DNA of 64,000 nucleotides from Collinsella aerofaciens (GCF_015548375.1 NZ_JADMWW010000004.1:62001-126000); one strand, 5' to 3'. Numbered from the stretch's first letter, positions 1 to 9,403 are shown. The notes: generated by a model not told the origin, from the sequence alone. Made by a program: numbers and translations.

Positions 1-2
1 GC

Positions 3-362
3 GTGGATAAGGAATACCGCATTCCGTATTCCAGCTGGTGGCCGCAGGAGCTGCCGGACGAGCGCAACTTTGAGGAAGCGCGGGCAAAGCTCGAGAGCAT
101 GGGCTGGAAGGTCGACTACGTGATCACCCACACCTGCTCTACGCGCATGCTTTCGCCCACGCTTTATCCGGCACCCGGCTGGAATTGTCCCGGCGTTGAC
201 CGACTCACGGCATTTTTCGATGAGCTGGAAGACCGCTTGGATTACAAGCGCTGGTATTACGGGCATTTCCATCGGGATGCTAACCCGGCCGAGCGCCATA
301 CCGTGCTCTACGACTGCATCGTTCGCCTGGGCGACGAACTCCAACCCTGGGACGTTGCGTAG
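3..362 (+). CDS. Metallophosphoesterase, C-terminal part (5' truncated by window edge)
   Basis: The frame is open from the first bases of the window and ends at TAG 360-362, so the true start lies outside. About 119 residues are visible. Near the C-terminus is YYGHFHRD, the GHxH metal-binding motif typical of the last block of calcineurin-like metallophosphoesterases. The N-terminal DxH and GD blocks must lie upstream and are not seen. Substrate cannot be told; relatives are phosphodiesterases or phosphoprotein phosphatases with two metal ions. It converges on gluQ, with only 15 bases between the two stops. The GTG at position 3 is simply the first in-frame codon here and is not proposed as the start. 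Confidence 0.7.
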   Translation: MDKEYRIPYSSWWPQELPDERNFEEARAKLESMGWKVDYVITHTCSTRMLSPTLYPAPGWNCPGVDRLTAFFDELEDRLDYKRWYYGHFHRDANPAERHTVLYDCIVRLGDELQPWDVA

Positions 363-377
363 GGGCGGGGTGGCTGG

Positions 378-1397
378 CTACTCGACCGTTACAGTGATGT
401 TCTCCCGATGCGCACGGATAACATCCCAGCTAAAGTGCTCGACCAGCTGCTCGGCAGAACGCGGCGTGGTGTCCGGTGCGATGCCCGTTTGCCCGGCGAG
501 CCAGCCCAGCAGTGCCTCGGGTGTGCCAAAGCGGGTACGGAGCTCGCCCAGGTCTAGGTCGCGGTCGCGCTTGGAAAGGCGGCGGCCGTCCGGTGACATG
601 AGCAGCGGAATATGTGCGTAGTGCGGTGTGGGCAGTCCCAGCAGATGCTGCAGGTAGATCTGGCGCGGCGTGGAGCCCAGCAGGTCGCATCCGCGCACGA
701 CCTCGGTGACGCCCATGGCAGCGTCGTCGACTACCACGGCTAGCTGGTAGGCAAAAACGCCGTCGCTGCGGCGCACCAAAAAGTCGCCGCACTCGGTGGC
801 GAGTGCCTCGCATTGGGCTCCGTACGTGCGGTCAACGAATTCGATCACGTCGTCTGCGAGGTCGTCGACGGTGGGCACGCGCAGGCGTGTGGCCGGGGCG
901 CGCAGGGCGCTGCGGCGGGCAACCTCCTCGGCAGAAAGGCCTCGGCAGGCGCCGCGGTAGATGGGCGTGCCGTCGCTGGTGTGCGGCGCGCTCGCGGCGT
1001 GGAGCTCGGCGCGCGTGCAAAAGCAGGGATAGGTGAGGCCGGCGTCTTGTAGCCGGTGCAGGGCGTCCTCGTACAAGTCCAGGCGATCGTGCTGGTAGTA
1101 GGGGCCTTCGTCCCACTCAAGCCCCAGCCAAGCTAGGTCGTCAATCAATTGGGCGGCAAGTTCCGGGCGCTTGCAGCGATCGTCCAGGTCCTCGATGCGC
1201 AATACGATGCTGCCGCCCTGGCTGCGGGCCGAAAGCCACGCACACAGGCAACTGAACACGTTGCCCAGGTGCATGCGGCCCGAGGGCGACGGGGCAAAGC
1301 GGCCCACGACGGGCGCGAGGGCGGGGGCGAGCTTGCTGTTGGACGCCGTCGACGTGGCCACGGCGTGTGTTGCTATGTTGCATGCGTTGATATCCAT
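378..1397 (-). CDS. gluQ: Glutamyl-Q tRNA(Asp) synthetase
   Basis: A 339-residue class I synthetase-like protein. After a 30-residue lead it begins with GRFAPSPSGRMHLGN, the HIGH-type signature, then IVLRIEDLDD. A zinc-site region follows with CFCTRAEL and YRGACRG, and a KMSKS-like LSKRDRDLDL lies near residue 275. The protein stops there: it has no anticodon-binding domain, which separates GluQRS from full GltX (about 470-500 residues). GluQRS enzymes load glutamate onto the queuosine base of tRNA-Asp. The start chosen is ATG at 1397; an upstream ATG at 1493 would add 32 residues without similarity. A miscalled short GltX paralogue is the only real alternative. Confidence 0.88.
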   Translation of the reverse strand: MDINACNIATHAVATSTASNSKLAPALAPVVGRFAPSPSGRMHLGNVFSCLCAWLSARSQGGSIVLRIEDLDDRCKRPELAAQLIDDLAWLGLEWDEGPYYQHDRLDLYEDALHRLQDAGLTYPCFCTRAELHAASAPHTSDGTPIYRGACRGLSAEEVARRSALRAPATRLRVPTVDDLADDVIEFVDRTYGAQCEALATECGDFLVRRSDGVFAYQLAVVVDDAAMGVTEVVRGCDLLGSTPRQIYLQHLLGLPTPHYAHIPLLMSPDGRRLSKRDRDLDLGELRTRFGTPEALLGWLAGQTGIAPDTTPRSAEQLVEHFSWDVIRAHRENITVTVE

Positions 1398-1540
1398 GCG
1401 GACGAGTATAGCGCGGGGTGAGGTGGGGGGCGTCGTCGATGCTCGCGAGTTGCCGAGGCTGCGTGTTGTGCGCGGCGGGCACCGACTCAACACCTCGATT
1501 ACCGCCCCAAGCTCAGCCCCTTCAACCCCTCAAACGACAG

Positions 1541-1574
1541 AAACCCCGGCAGCTCTTCGCAACTGCCGGGGTTT
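1541..1574. repeat. GC-rich hairpin, possible terminator or repeat
   Basis: A 12-base inverted repeat (AAACCCCGGCAG / CTGCCGGGGTTT) encloses a 10-base loop. It stands upstream of both flanking genes, so it does not obviously end either transcript. It may be a palindromic repeat or a leader hairpin. Confidence 0.45.
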
Positions 1575-1751
1575 CCGCGGAAAAGGGGGACATGATCCTC
1601 AAGCGAACGGCAAAGGGGCAAACCGTTTTCGCTCAACTGCTTTATGCCCCTTGCTCGCGGACTCAATCAGTGCGCGTCGCGGCAACACAAAGCCGCTACA
1701 CCTGTGACGGAGCTATGAAGTGGTATCTATTGCCGGAGCGGGCTATGCCAA

Positions 1752-1800
1752 GGAGTGTCCCAGATTGCCGGCAGATAAGGAACGTCCCCATGTGCCGGCC
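1752..1800. repeat. REP-like fragment (GTGCCGGC / GGAACGTCCCC type)
   Basis: The segment carries GTGTCCCAGATTGCCGGC, AAGGAACGTCCCCATG and TGCCGGCC. The same words recur at 60150-60215, where they form a long palindrome. This copy looks partial. Confidence 0.6.
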
Positions 1801-1911
1801 GCGGGCGTGACTTTCGTCCCGTTTGATACTCCGCTGGCCTAGATGTTCGTCATGTGCGCCCGTAAACGTGGGACAATGGCGTTGCTGGTATCACAGACAA
1901 AGGATGTGCCT

Positions 1912-3858
1912 ATGAACGCCCCCGTTGCCAAAACCTGTCGGCAGCGCCGCCTGTTTGCGCGATTTGCTTCCGTCTGCGCACTCGTCGCGCTTGCATTGCT
2001 GCTACTGCCCGCCGCCGCACACGCCGACGGTTATTCCATGACCCAAACCTACATCAGTGCCACGGTCGAGGCCGATGGATCGCTGACCGTTGTCGAGGGG
2101 CGCCAGTTTGAATTCGATGACGACATCAACGGCGTGTTTTGGGAGATTAATACGGGTACCAACCAGCAGGGTGGCACGGCGGGCGTCGATGTGCTGAGTG
2201 TCGAGGAAGGGGACACCGCGTTTAACAAAGTCGATAGCGCGAACAAGGGCGACTCTGGCGTCTATACGATCGAGCAGGCCGGTGACGGCGTAAGGATTAA
2301 GGTGTTCAGCCCTCACGAGAGCGGTGACAGTGCAATCTATTACGTGAGCTACACCATGACCGGTGCGGTTATGAACTGGGCCGATACCGCCGAGCTCTAC
2401 TGGAAGTTCGTGGGTGACGGCTGGTCGGCGGATTCCGACGATGTCGAGATGGAAGTGTACTTCGCAAATGCCGCTGCCGGGACGGCGGCCGTCAAGGGCG
2501 ATAACTTCCGCGCATGGGGCCACGGCCCGCTGACGGGCGATGTATCGCTCGATGCGGACGAACCCATGGTCACCTATACCATTCCCTGCGTGCATCAGGG
2601 CGAATTCGCCGAGGCACGCATCGCCTTCCCCGGCGACTGGGTGCCGCAGCTTGCCGCTTCGGGCGAAGAGCGCATGTCAACGATCCTGAGCGAAGAGAAG
2701 GAATGGGCCGACGAAGCTAACGCCCGCCGCGCTCACGCTCGCATGATTGCCAATGCACTTGCCGTGCTAAGTGTTGTTGCGGCGGTGGCCTTTACCGGCA
2801 CAATCGTTATGCTCAAGCTGCGCAAGCGCAAGCCCAAGCCGCTTTTCCAGGACGAATATTTCCGCGATGTGCCCTCGGCCGACCATCCCGCCGTGCTTTC
2901 GGCCCTCATGAGCTGGAACGAGGTGCCCGATCAGGCATATATCGCCACACTGATGAAGCTGACCGACGACCGCGTGATCAAGCTGGAAGAAGCGACCGAG
3001 ACCAAGAAGAAGGGTCTGCTCCGTCGCGAAAAAGAGGAGCAGACGTATCGCATCACAGTGACCGACGAGGCCTGGAAGGCTGCCAAGAAGGACGGCATCG
3101 ATCGCGATGTGCTCAAGGTCTTCTTCGCCGGCGTTAAGCCCGATAAGGACGGAGTCCGTTCGCGCACGTTTAGTGAGCTGGAGGAGTACGCTAGCGAGCG
3201 TACCACATCTGTTGGCGACAAGCTCGAGGACTATCAGAGCACAGTTAAGGGCAAGCTGGAAGCGCGCGAGCTTATAGCATCGGATGGCACTATCGCGATG
3301 GTGGCCGGCCTGGTTCTCGGCATCATCATTGTCTTTGGCATTCTGGGCTCTCTGTTCTATACCGACTTTGCGGACGCCAACGTCGGTGCCGCTATGATCT
3401 CGATCCCCGTCACGATCGTGGGCTTTGTCCTGAGCTGCACCTTCCGCCGTTACACGCCGGAGGGCGCCGAAGTGGCGGCTCGCTGCAAGGCGCTTAAGCA
3501 TTGGCTCGAGGACTTTACGCGCCTGAAGGAGGCCATCCCCAGCGATCTGATTCTGTGGAACAAGCTGCTGGTGATGGGCGTTGCCCTGGGCGTTTCGAAA
3601 GAAGTGCTGCGACAGCTGGCCGAGGCCGTGCCTGCGGACCTGCGCAACAGCGACGATTTCTACGACAACTACCCCTGCTACTGGTGGTATTACCATCACT
3701 ACGGCAACGAGTCTCCGCTCGATTCGTTCAATGATGTGTATCACGAGACCATCCGCGAGCTGGCTTCGAGTTCCGATAGCTCGAGCGGCGGCGGTGGCGG
3801 TGGCTTTTCCGGTGGCGGCGGTGGCGGCGTCGGCGGAGGAGGCGGCGGAACGTTCTAG
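1912..3858 (+). CDS. DUF2207 domain membrane protein with signal peptide and Gly-rich C-terminus
   Basis: A 648-residue envelope protein. A Lys/Arg-containing start leads into a hydrophobic signal segment ending AAAHADG. The extracytoplasmic part (about residues 40-280) has the VEADGSLTVVEGRQFEF and FWEIN pattern of DUF2207. One membrane segment lies near residues 282-302, followed by a charged cytoplasmic region, then two more segments near 463-483 and 490-512. The C-terminus ends in SSSGGGGGGF-type glycine runs, common in DUF2207 proteins. Its molecular function is unknown. The start ATG at 1912 follows AAAGGA at a 7-base distance; an ATG at 1843 would add 23 residues in front of the signal peptide. 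A terminator follows at 3874. Confidence 0.85.
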   Translation: MNAPVAKTCRQRRLFARFASVCALVALALLLLPAAAHADGYSMTQTYISATVEADGSLTVVEGRQFEFDDDINGVFWEINTGTNQQGGTAGVDVLSVEEGDTAFNKVDSANKGDSGVYTIEQAGDGVRIKVFSPHESGDSAIYYVSYTMTGAVMNWADTAELYWKFVGDGWSADSDDVEMEVYFANAAAGTAAVKGDNFRAWGHGPLTGDVSLDADEPMVTYTIPCVHQGEFAEARIAFPGDWVPQLAASGEERMSTILSEEKEWADEANARRAHARMIANALAVLSVVAAVAFTGTIVMLKLRKRKPKPLFQDEYFRDVPSADHPAVLSALMSWNEVPDQAYIATLMKLTDDRVIKLEEATETKKKGLLRREKEEQTYRITVTDEAWKAAKKDGIDRDVLKVFFAGVKPDKDGVRSRTFSELEEYASERTTSVGDKLEDYQSTVKGKLEARELIASDGTIAMVAGLVLGIIIVFGILGSLFYTDFADANVGAAMISIPVTIVGFVLSCTFRRYTPEGAEVAARCKALKHWLEDFTRLKEAIPSDLILWNKLLVMGVALGVSKEVLRQLAEAVPADLRNSDDFYDNYPCYWWYYHHYGNESPLDSFNDVYHETIRELASSSDSSSGGGGGGFSGGGGGGVGGGGGGTF

Positions 3859-3873
3859 TGCGCTCTGATTTTT

Positions 3874-3920
3874 GGGATGGATCTTCTCCGGCGACTGCCG
3901 ACGGATCCATCCCATTTTTA
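3874..3920 (+). terminator. Rho-independent terminator of the DUF2207 gene
   Basis: GGGATGGATC pairs with GATCCATCCC across a 20-base loop and is followed by ATTTTTA. Confidence 0.85.
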
Positions 3921-3937
3921 TGCGCTACCTACGAAGG

Positions 3938-3982
3938 CTGTCCCCAACGACTAATCACTGGGAACGTTCCTAAATGACTAGG
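3938..3982. repeat. REP-like element, TGACTAG family
   Basis: The segment contains CTGTCCCCAACGACTAATCA and then GGGAACGTTCCTAAATGACT. It belongs to the family also seen at 24473, 31931, 58678 and 60113. It lies between convergent genes, close to the acetyltransferase stop. Confidence 0.7.
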
Positions 3983-3996
3983 TATGGCTGCCAGGT

Positions 3997-4638
3997 TTAG
4001 GCTGTTAGGTCGAGTTCGTAGAGGAAGCTTTCGCGCGGCATGTCGTGACGGCGCTCTTCGCGGTTGGCGCGGTGCGTGGCCGTGCGCTTAAAGCCGTGCA
4101 GCTCGTAGAACTTCCACGAGCAGTTGGAGTCGGTGTACAGGTGTGCGCTGGTCGCCCCGCGCGAGGAAAGATACGAGACCGCGGCATCGAGCAAAACCGA
4201 GCCAACGCCCAGGCCATGGACGTCGCGATCCACGGCAAGCAGCGTTACCTCGTTGTCGTGCGGTAACGGGCTGCTCTCGAGCAGGCGGTTGTTGGTTCGG
4301 ATGGTTGCGCGCACAAACGAGAGATACTCGGCGCACGCATCGGGCTCCAGCTCGCGCATCTGCGACAGCAGTGCACGCTCAGTATCCATCCAATGTTCGT
4401 TGATAGTGACGCCGGAGCTCTGTCCTGCGCGTGCAAGCGCAATGCCGCGCGCCTGACCGTCGATTACGGCAACCTGTGAAAACGTCGATGAAGAAAGGCA
4501 GTAGGCAAGATCGCACGCGGCTTCGAGGCGGTTGTACTCATCGTTATCCGAGTTGTTGTGCCAAAGCTGCTGCAAGATCAGCGCGATGGCGTCGAAATCT
4601 TCGGTATCAAACGGTCGGTAGAGAACCCGCGAGACCAT
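3997..4638 (-). CDS. GNAT family N-acetyltransferase
   Basis: A 213-residue protein. The acetyl-CoA pyrophosphate-binding motif is visible as VDRDVHGLGVGSVLLDAA near residue 135, matching the GNAT motif A pattern (Q/RxxGxG/A). It is followed by HLYTDSNCSWKFYELHGFKR, the usual motif B ending in a Tyr and a GF turn. The acceptor substrate cannot be read from the sequence. The start ATG at 4638 is preceded on the minus strand by AAAGAGG. It is divergent from purH across a 275-base gap that should carry promoters for both, though I could not assign them. Confidence 0.85.
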   Translation of the reverse strand: MVSRVLYRPFDTEDFDAIALILQQLWHNNSDNDEYNRLEAACDLAYCLSSSTFSQVAVIDGQARGIALARAGQSSGVTINEHWMDTERALLSQMRELEPDACAEYLSFVRATIRTNNRLLESSPLPHDNEVTLLAVDRDVHGLGVGSVLLDAAVSYLSSRGATSAHLYTDSNCSWKFYELHGFKRTATHRANREERRHDMPRESFLYELDLTA

Positions 4639-4913
4639 GGTGCCTCTTTCTATTGCGGATGCATATCGAGCACAGTTCTACCACGCCGTTGGCATCTAAT
4701 TATGGTGCCGCTGTGTTCCATGAACTCACCGCGCCCGGTGCCACGCCCATACCCCCGCTCGAAGCTTTTTCTGCACAGCCGTGCGTTGCGGGGTGCATCG
4801 TCGCGCTCGATGCGCTACATTGAATCAGTATTTTCAATGCCGCTGCGCGAGCGCTGCAGATCGACGTATCACCGACTCACAGAGCACGGCGGCGTACCAG
4901 ACAGGAGGACTGC

Positions 4914-6521
4914 ATGGGATCTGATGTGAAGATCGCACGCGCGTTGATCTCGGTTACCGATAAGACGGGCGTCGTCGATTTCGCACGGACGCTGGTTGAC
5001 GACTTTGGCGTCGAGATCATCTCTACGGGCGGCACGGCTCGTGCCATCGAGGACGCGGGCGTTCCCGTAACCCCCATCGAGGAGTTCACGGGCTATCCCG
5101 AGATGATGGACGGCCGCGTCAAGACGCTGCACCCCAAGGTCCACGGCGCGCTGCTGGCCCGCCGCGATTCCGAGCAGCACATGCAGGAGGCCGCTCAGCA
5201 CGGCATTAAGCTGATCGACCTGGTCGTCGTCAACCTGTACGAGTTCGAGAAGACCGTCGCCAACCCCGAGGTCACCTTCGCGGATGCCATCGAGCACATC
5301 GACATCGGTGGCCCCTCCATGCTGCGCTCTGCCGCTAAGAACGCCGCGAGCGTTACCGTCATTTCCGACCCGGCCGACTACGACGCCGTCCTGGCCGAGA
5401 TGCGCGAGACCGGTGGCTGTACCACGCTCTCCACCCGTCGTCGCCTGCAGGTGAAGGTCTACCAGACCACCGCCGCCTACGACACGGCTATCTCCCGTTG
5501 GCTTGCTGCCCAGGCAAGCGACGTGGCGGACACCTCTGCCAAGCTCGAGATCTCGCTGGAGAAGGTCGACGACCTGCGCTATGGCGAGAATCCTCAGCAG
5601 AAGGCTACGGTCTACCGCTTTGCCGAGGGCTGCGAGAACACCGCGAGCTCGCAGTTCCCGCTCGTGGGCTCCGAGCAGATCCAGGGCAAGCCGCTCAGCT
5701 ACAACAACTATCTGGACGCCGACGCCGCTTGGAACCTGGTCCGCGAGTTCGACGAGCCGGCCTGCGTGATCCTCAAGCACCAGAACCCCTGCGGCTCTGC
5801 CGTTGCCGAGGACATCACGGCCGCCTACGACCGCGCCTTCGCCTGCGATCCCAAGAGCGCCTTTGGCGGCATCATCGCCTGCAACCGCGAGGTTCCCTTT
5901 GATCTGGTTGAGCACTTCGCCGATCAGAACAAGCAGTTCGTCGAGGTCATCATCGCCCCGAGCTACACCGCCGAGGCACTCGAGCGCATGGCTAAGCGCC
6001 CCAACCTGCGCGTGCTGGCTACCGGCGGCGTGGACCACGGCGCCCAGGTGGAGCTGCGCTCCGTCGACGGCGGCATGCTGGTGCAGGAAGTCGACCACGT
6101 GACCGAGGATCCCGCGACCTTTACATTCCCTACCGACCGCAAGCCCACCGACGCCGAGATGGCCGAGCTCGAGTTTGCCTGGAAGGTCTGCAAGGGCGTT
6201 AAGTCCAACGCCATCCTGGTCTCCAAGGGCAAGGCCGGCGTTGGCATGGGCCCGGGTCAGCCCAACCGCGTGGATTCTGCGCTGCTGGCCTGCGAACGTG
6301 CCGAAGACTTCTGCGAGCGCGAGGGTGTGGAGAAGGGCGGCTTTGCCTGCGCAAGCGACGCGTTCTTCCCGTTCCGCGACAACGTCGACGTGCTTGCCGC
6401 GCACGGCGTGACCTGCATCATCCAGCCCGGCGGCTCCAAGCGCGACGACGAGAGCATTCAGGCCTGCAACGAGCATGGCATTGCGATGGTCTTCACGGGT
6501 GCTAGGCATTTCCGCCATTAA
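4914..6521 (+). CDS. purH: Bifunctional AICAR formyltransferase / IMP cyclohydrolase
   Basis: A 535-residue protein of the normal PurH length. The N-terminal MGS-like cyclohydrolase domain opens with [18 protein letters not shown], followed by the [14 protein letters not shown] and [13 protein letters not shown] blocks. The C-terminal AICAR transformylase domain contains [32 protein letters not shown] and [11 protein letters not shown]. It performs the last two steps of purine synthesis, AICAR to FAICAR to IMP, in the cytoplasm. A strong AGGAGG stands 5 bases before the ATG. No other pur gene adjoins it in this window. Confidence 0.97.
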   Translation: MGSDVKIARALISVTDKTGVVDFARTLVDDFGVEIISTGGTARAIEDAGVPVTPIEEFTGYPEMMDGRVKTLHPKVHGALLARRDSEQHMQEAAQHGIKLIDLVVVNLYEFEKTVANPEVTFADAIEHIDIGGPSMLRSAAKNAASVTVISDPADYDAVLAEMRETGGCTTLSTRRRLQVKVYQTTAAYDTAISRWLAAQASDVADTSAKLEISLEKVDDLRYGENPQQKATVYRFAEGCENTASSQFPLVGSEQIQGKPLSYNNYLDADAAWNLVREFDEPACVILKHQNPCGSAVAEDITAAYDRAFACDPKSAFGGIIACNREVPFDLVEHFADQNKQFVEVIIAPSYTAEALERMAKRPNLRVLATGGVDHGAQVELRSVDGGMLVQEVDHVTEDPATFTFPTDRKPTDAEMAELEFAWKVCKGVKSNAILVSKGKAGVGMGPGQPNRVDSALLACERAEDFCEREGVEKGGFACASDAFFPFRDNVDVLAAHGVTCIIQPGGSKRDDESIQACNEHGIAMVFTGARHFRH

Positions 6522-6723
6522 GTAGGGAAGCGGCGCTGCGGCTTGCCCAGCTACCGCACCTTGCCGTTCATTCGTCGCTCGCGTACCCAAGTACGCGTCG
6601 CTCCTCTTTCACGGCAATCTGCGGCATCTGGGCAACCCTCGCCGACCTGTTGGGTTGACTGAGGAGAATGGGATGTTATCTCGTCCCTTGGACTGGCCTC
6701 GCTCCTAAAATAATCTCCGCAAA
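6522..6723. repeat. Imperfect palindromic region downstream of purH
   Basis: Two arms (CGGCTTGCCCAGCTACCGCA and its counterpart near GCGGCATCTGGGCAACC) bracket the nested hairpin CGCGTACCCAAGTACGCG. The block looks like a mobile palindromic repeat lying between purH and the terminator at 6724. Confidence 0.45.
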
Positions 6724-6757
6724 AGACGGCTGCTCCGTTTGGAGGGCCGTCTTTTTG
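6724..6757 (+). terminator. Rho-independent terminator after purH
   Basis: AGACGGC pairs with GCCGTCT and is followed by TTTTT. It ends transcripts arriving from purH and lies just before the next gene. Confidence 0.8.
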
Positions 6758-6796
6758 GTATAAGAGGACGGAATGACTAACACGAAAGGTACAACC

Positions 6797-7504
6797 ATGC
6801 CCCAGATTGATGATGACGAGCTGTTTGGCAATACCGAGGATCAGCGTGCGTACGAGGACTTTTGCGCCAATCAGGAGGCGGTCGAGAAGTTCACGCTCGA
6901 CAAGCCCGCGCTCATCTGCCGTTGGCGCATGTCCAACAAAAAGGTGCCCACGCTCAACCGTCACATCCGCGCGCTGTCCGAGCGTCTGGTGCAGGGCGAG
7001 CCACTTACCCATAACATGCTCAGTTGGGCCAAGCAGCACGTTGAGTGGTCACTTGCCGAGGGCGACTACACCGCCCGCGACGGCGTGCTCATGCTGGTGA
7101 TCGACGTTAACGGCAACGCCGCCATGACGGTGGGCGAGTACGAGCCGCTGGCCGACACGTCGGCCAAGGCGCTGCGTGCCCGTTCTGCCGAGGCTCGCTC
7201 CGAAGCCGACGAGACCGGCGTGGCGCCCGAGCTGCTCGCCGCCGTCAACAACGGCGAGCTTGCCTTTGTGGCGCCGGCGGACGAGTGCCTGTGCGGCACG
7301 GCAACGCTCATCGAACAGTTGGCCCAGACCAAGGGCATCCCAGTCACGCGCGTAGACATTCCCGCGCAGCTCAAGGGTGCCTTGTTCCTGGTGAGCGACG
7401 AGCACGGCGTGGTCCCCGCAACCGAGACGGACGCCGCGGAGGCCGACGCCGCCACGGTCGCCTTCTTTGCCGACGGCTACGAAAAGCTCCGTGCCCGCCG
7501 CTAA
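6797..7504 (+). CDS. Hypothetical protein
   Basis: A 235-residue soluble protein that I do not recognise. It has an acidic N-terminus (PQIDDDELF), a basic central stretch (CRWRMSNKKVPTLNRHIRAL), a hydrophobic strand GVLMLVIDVNGNAAM, and an alanine/glutamate-rich C-terminal half. No signal peptide or membrane segment is visible. ATG 6797 follows GAAAGG at 7 bases; ATG 6773, eight codons earlier, follows AGAGGA and is almost as good. It has terminators or hairpin-rich DNA on both sides, so it is probably transcribed alone. The coding frame shows the strong third-position GC bias of its neighbours, so it is real. Confidence 0.7.
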   Translation: MPQIDDDELFGNTEDQRAYEDFCANQEAVEKFTLDKPALICRWRMSNKKVPTLNRHIRALSERLVQGEPLTHNMLSWAKQHVEWSLAEGDYTARDGVLMLVIDVNGNAAMTVGEYEPLADTSAKALRARSAEARSEADETGVAPELLAAVNNGELAFVAPADECLCGTATLIEQLAQTKGIPVTRVDIPAQLKGALFLVSDEHGVVPATETDAAEADAATVAFFADGYEKLRARR

Positions 7505-7678
7505 ATGATGTTTCTGGGACGGGGATTAAAAACTCATTTAATTCCCGTGGCCGTTGCGAGCGAGGGGCAAGCCCCTGCCGCTCGCGAACAGTTCTGTCAC
7601 CTTGGTGACGCGCAAGGCGCGCACCTGCGGCTCCGCAGCCATAATGGTGGCAAGACAACCAAGGGGGGAGCGGAATCC
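7505..7678. other. Hairpin-rich intergenic region before the response regulator
   Basis: Four short hairpins follow one another: GCGAGCG...CGCTCGC around AGGGGCAAGCCCCT, GTCACCTTGGTGAC, GCGCAAGGCGCGC and CTGCGGCTCCGCAG. They occupy about 7555-7640, ahead of the response-regulator start. They could be a structured leader or a terminator cluster for the preceding gene. Confidence 0.5.
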
Positions 7679-8350
7679 ATGGCGCTGATCTATATCGTTG
7701 AGGACGACGAGCCCATTCGTCGCGAGCTTGCCGATATCCTTGCCCGTGCGGGTTTTGAGGTCGAGGCATGCGAATCATTCGAGCACGTTTCGCGCGATAT
7801 TCTCGCCGCCGCGCCCGACCTGGTGCTGCTCGACCTCACGCTTCCCGTTAAGGACGGCCAGCATATCTGCCACGAGGTTCGCCGCGAATCCGAGGTTCCC
7901 ATCATCGTCCTCACGTCGCGCACGACCGAGATCGACGAGGTCATGGCCATGACGCTCGGCGCGGACGACTTTGTTCCCAAGCCCTACGGCGCCCGTGTGC
8001 TCGTGGCGCGCATCAATGCCTTGCTGCGTCGCACCGCGGCGGCAGGCGAGCGCAGCACGCTCGTCCACAAGGGGCTGGAGCTCGACCTCGCCCGCTCCAT
8101 GGTCACCAATACGGCAACCGGCGACAGTACCGAGCTCACCAAAAACGAGCTGCGTATCCTCTCGCTGCTCTTGGGTCGCGCGGGCAAGATCGTCTCGCGT
8201 CCGGCCATCATGCAGGACCTGTGGGACTCCGATGCCTTCGTGGACGACAATACACTCACCGTCAACATCAACCGCCTGCGCACCACGCTCGAAAAAATCG
8301 GCATCAAGGGGTATTTGACGACGCACCGCGGCCAGGGCTATTCGGTCTAG
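7679..8350 (+). CDS. OmpR/PhoB-family response regulator
   Basis: A 223-residue regulator. The receiver domain (about 1-118) shows the acidic pair EDDE at residues 8-11, the phospho-acceptor Asp52 in LVLLDLTLP, Thr in VLTSRT and Lys in VPKPYG. The C-terminal winged helix (about 128-223) contains LTKNELRILSLLLG and ends THRGQGYSV. The start ATG at 7679 follows AAGGGGGGAG; longer readings to 7505 run through hairpin DNA. The kinase gene begins 9 bases after its stop, so the pair forms an operon. The kinase type suggests a BceR-like role in cell-envelope antimicrobial stress; this is inference. Confidence 0.92.
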   Translation: MALIYIVEDDEPIRRELADILARAGFEVEACESFEHVSRDILAAAPDLVLLDLTLPVKDGQHICHEVRRESEVPIIVLTSRTTEIDEVMAMTLGADDFVPKPYGARVLVARINALLRRTAAAGERSTLVHKGLELDLARSMVTNTATGDSTELTKNELRILSLLLGRAGKIVSRPAIMQDLWDSDAFVDDNTLTVNINRLRTTLEKIGIKGYLTTHRGQGYSV

Positions 8351-8359
8351 GGGCCGGCT

Positions 8360-9403
8360 ATGTCGTTTGCCAAGTTCTTTAAAGACGCGCTGCTTCCCGT
8401 CGCCGTGTGGACGTGCGGCGTGCTGCTGAGCTGCTTTGTGCTGACGGTCGCCGGCGCACCCGTTTCTAACGTGGCCGTGGCGGTCGGCGTGTCCTTTATC
8501 TTCGGTATGCTCGGCATCGTGATCGAGTACGCGCGTCGTCGTCGTTTTCTGCGCCAGCTGGAGCGTGCGGCAGAGGAGCTCGAGAGTCCCGCATGGGTGC
8601 AGGAGATGGTGCAATGCCCGACCTATGCCGAGGGCGAGCTCGAGTACGAGGTCTTGCGCCGGGTGGGCAAAGCTGCCTGCGACGAGGTTGCCGAAGGCCG
8701 GCGTCAGACCGATGACTATCGCGACTATATCGAGAGTTGGGTCCACGAGGCCAAGTTGCCCCTGGCGGCGGCTCACCTGATTTTGGAAAACCTGGACGGC
8801 AGCGAAGACGACCTGTCGCGCGTGGACGACCTGGGCCGTGAGTTGGCTCGCGTGGAGCGCTATATCGACCAGGCGCTGTACTATGCGCGCTCGGAAGTCG
8901 TGGAGCGTGACTACCTGATTCGCCGCTGGGATCTCAAGACCTTGGTGACGGGCGCGATCAAGGCCAATGCGCGTGAGCTCATCGCGGCACACGTGGCGCC
9001 GGTGTGCGAGAACCTCGACTTTGAGGTCTTTACCGACGAGAAGTGGCTCGAGTTTATTCTGGGCCAGCTCATTCAGAACAGCATTAAATATGCGCGTGAG
9101 GACGGCGCAAAGATCGTGTTTTCGGGCGCGTTGCTGGACGAGGGCCTGGCAAGCGAGCGCATCGAGCTTACCGTCGCGGACAACGGCTGCGGCGTGTGTG
9201 CGGCAGACCTGCCGCGCGTGTTCGAGAAGGGTTTTACCGGCGACAACGGCCGCACCACCAAGCGCGCAACGGGCATCGGCCTCTACCTGGTGGCACGTCT
9301 GTGCTCCAAGATGGGCATCGACGTCACCGCATCGTCCGAGCCCAGCGAAGGCTTCGTCGTCACATTCGCCTTCTCAACCAACAAGTTCCAATATCTCGAG
9401 TAG
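8360..9403 (+). CDS. Bce-like (intramembrane-sensing type) sensor histidine kinase
   Basis: A 347-residue kinase with two membrane helices (about residues 11-30 and 37-55) and almost no extracytoplasmic loop, the layout of intramembrane-sensing BceS kinases. His129 lies in YIESWVHEAKLPLAA. The catalytic domain shows the N box QLIQNSIKYA, G1 DNGCGV, F box FEKGFTG and G2 GIGLYLV. BceS partners usually sense bacitracin-type drugs through a BceAB ABC transporter. No such transporter is beside it, but uppP, a bacitracin-tolerance enzyme, lies 0.9 kb downstream. It is translated from ATG 8360, just after the regulator. Confidence 0.9.
   Translation: MSFAKFFKDALLPVAVWTCGVLLSCFVLTVAGAPVSNVAVAVGVSFIFGMLGIVIEYARRRRFLRQLERAAEELESPAWVQEMVQCPTYAEGELEYEVLRRVGKAACDEVAEGRRQTDDYRDYIESWVHEAKLPLAAAHLILENLDGSEDDLSRVDDLGRELARVERYIDQALYYARSEVVERDYLIRRWDLKTLVTGAIKANARELIAAHVAPVCENLDFEVFTDEKWLEFILGQLIQNSIKYAREDGAKIVFSGALLDEGLASERIELTVADNGCGVCAADLPRVFEKGFTGDNGRTTKRATGIGLYLVARLCSKMGIDVTASSEPSEGFVVTFAFSTNKFQYLE

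Larger units (their letters stand above)
1398..1911. other. Intergenic region between gluQ and the DUF2207 gene
   Basis: About 510 bases without a convincing gene. It contains a strong GC hairpin at 1541-1574 (AACCCCGGCAG paired with CTGCCGGGGTT) with no U-run on either side, and a REP-like fragment at 1752-1800. The divergent promoters of gluQ and the DUF2207 gene should lie here, but I could not assign -35/-10 boxes with confidence. Confidence 0.5.

Noticed and set aside
378-1397. Full glutamyl-tRNA synthetase (gltX)
   Set aside because: The protein ends soon after the KMSKS-like motif and has no anticodon-binding domain.
4869-6590. A 573-residue open frame on the minus strand
   Set aside because: It is the antisense of purH, has no start signal, and shows the low-complexity repeats typical of the reverse of a GC-biased gene. 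The same applies to long frames opposite pcrA (12308-14461), the GH1 gene (16665-18284), the topoisomerase (30300-31910) and the dehydrogenase (42192-43604).
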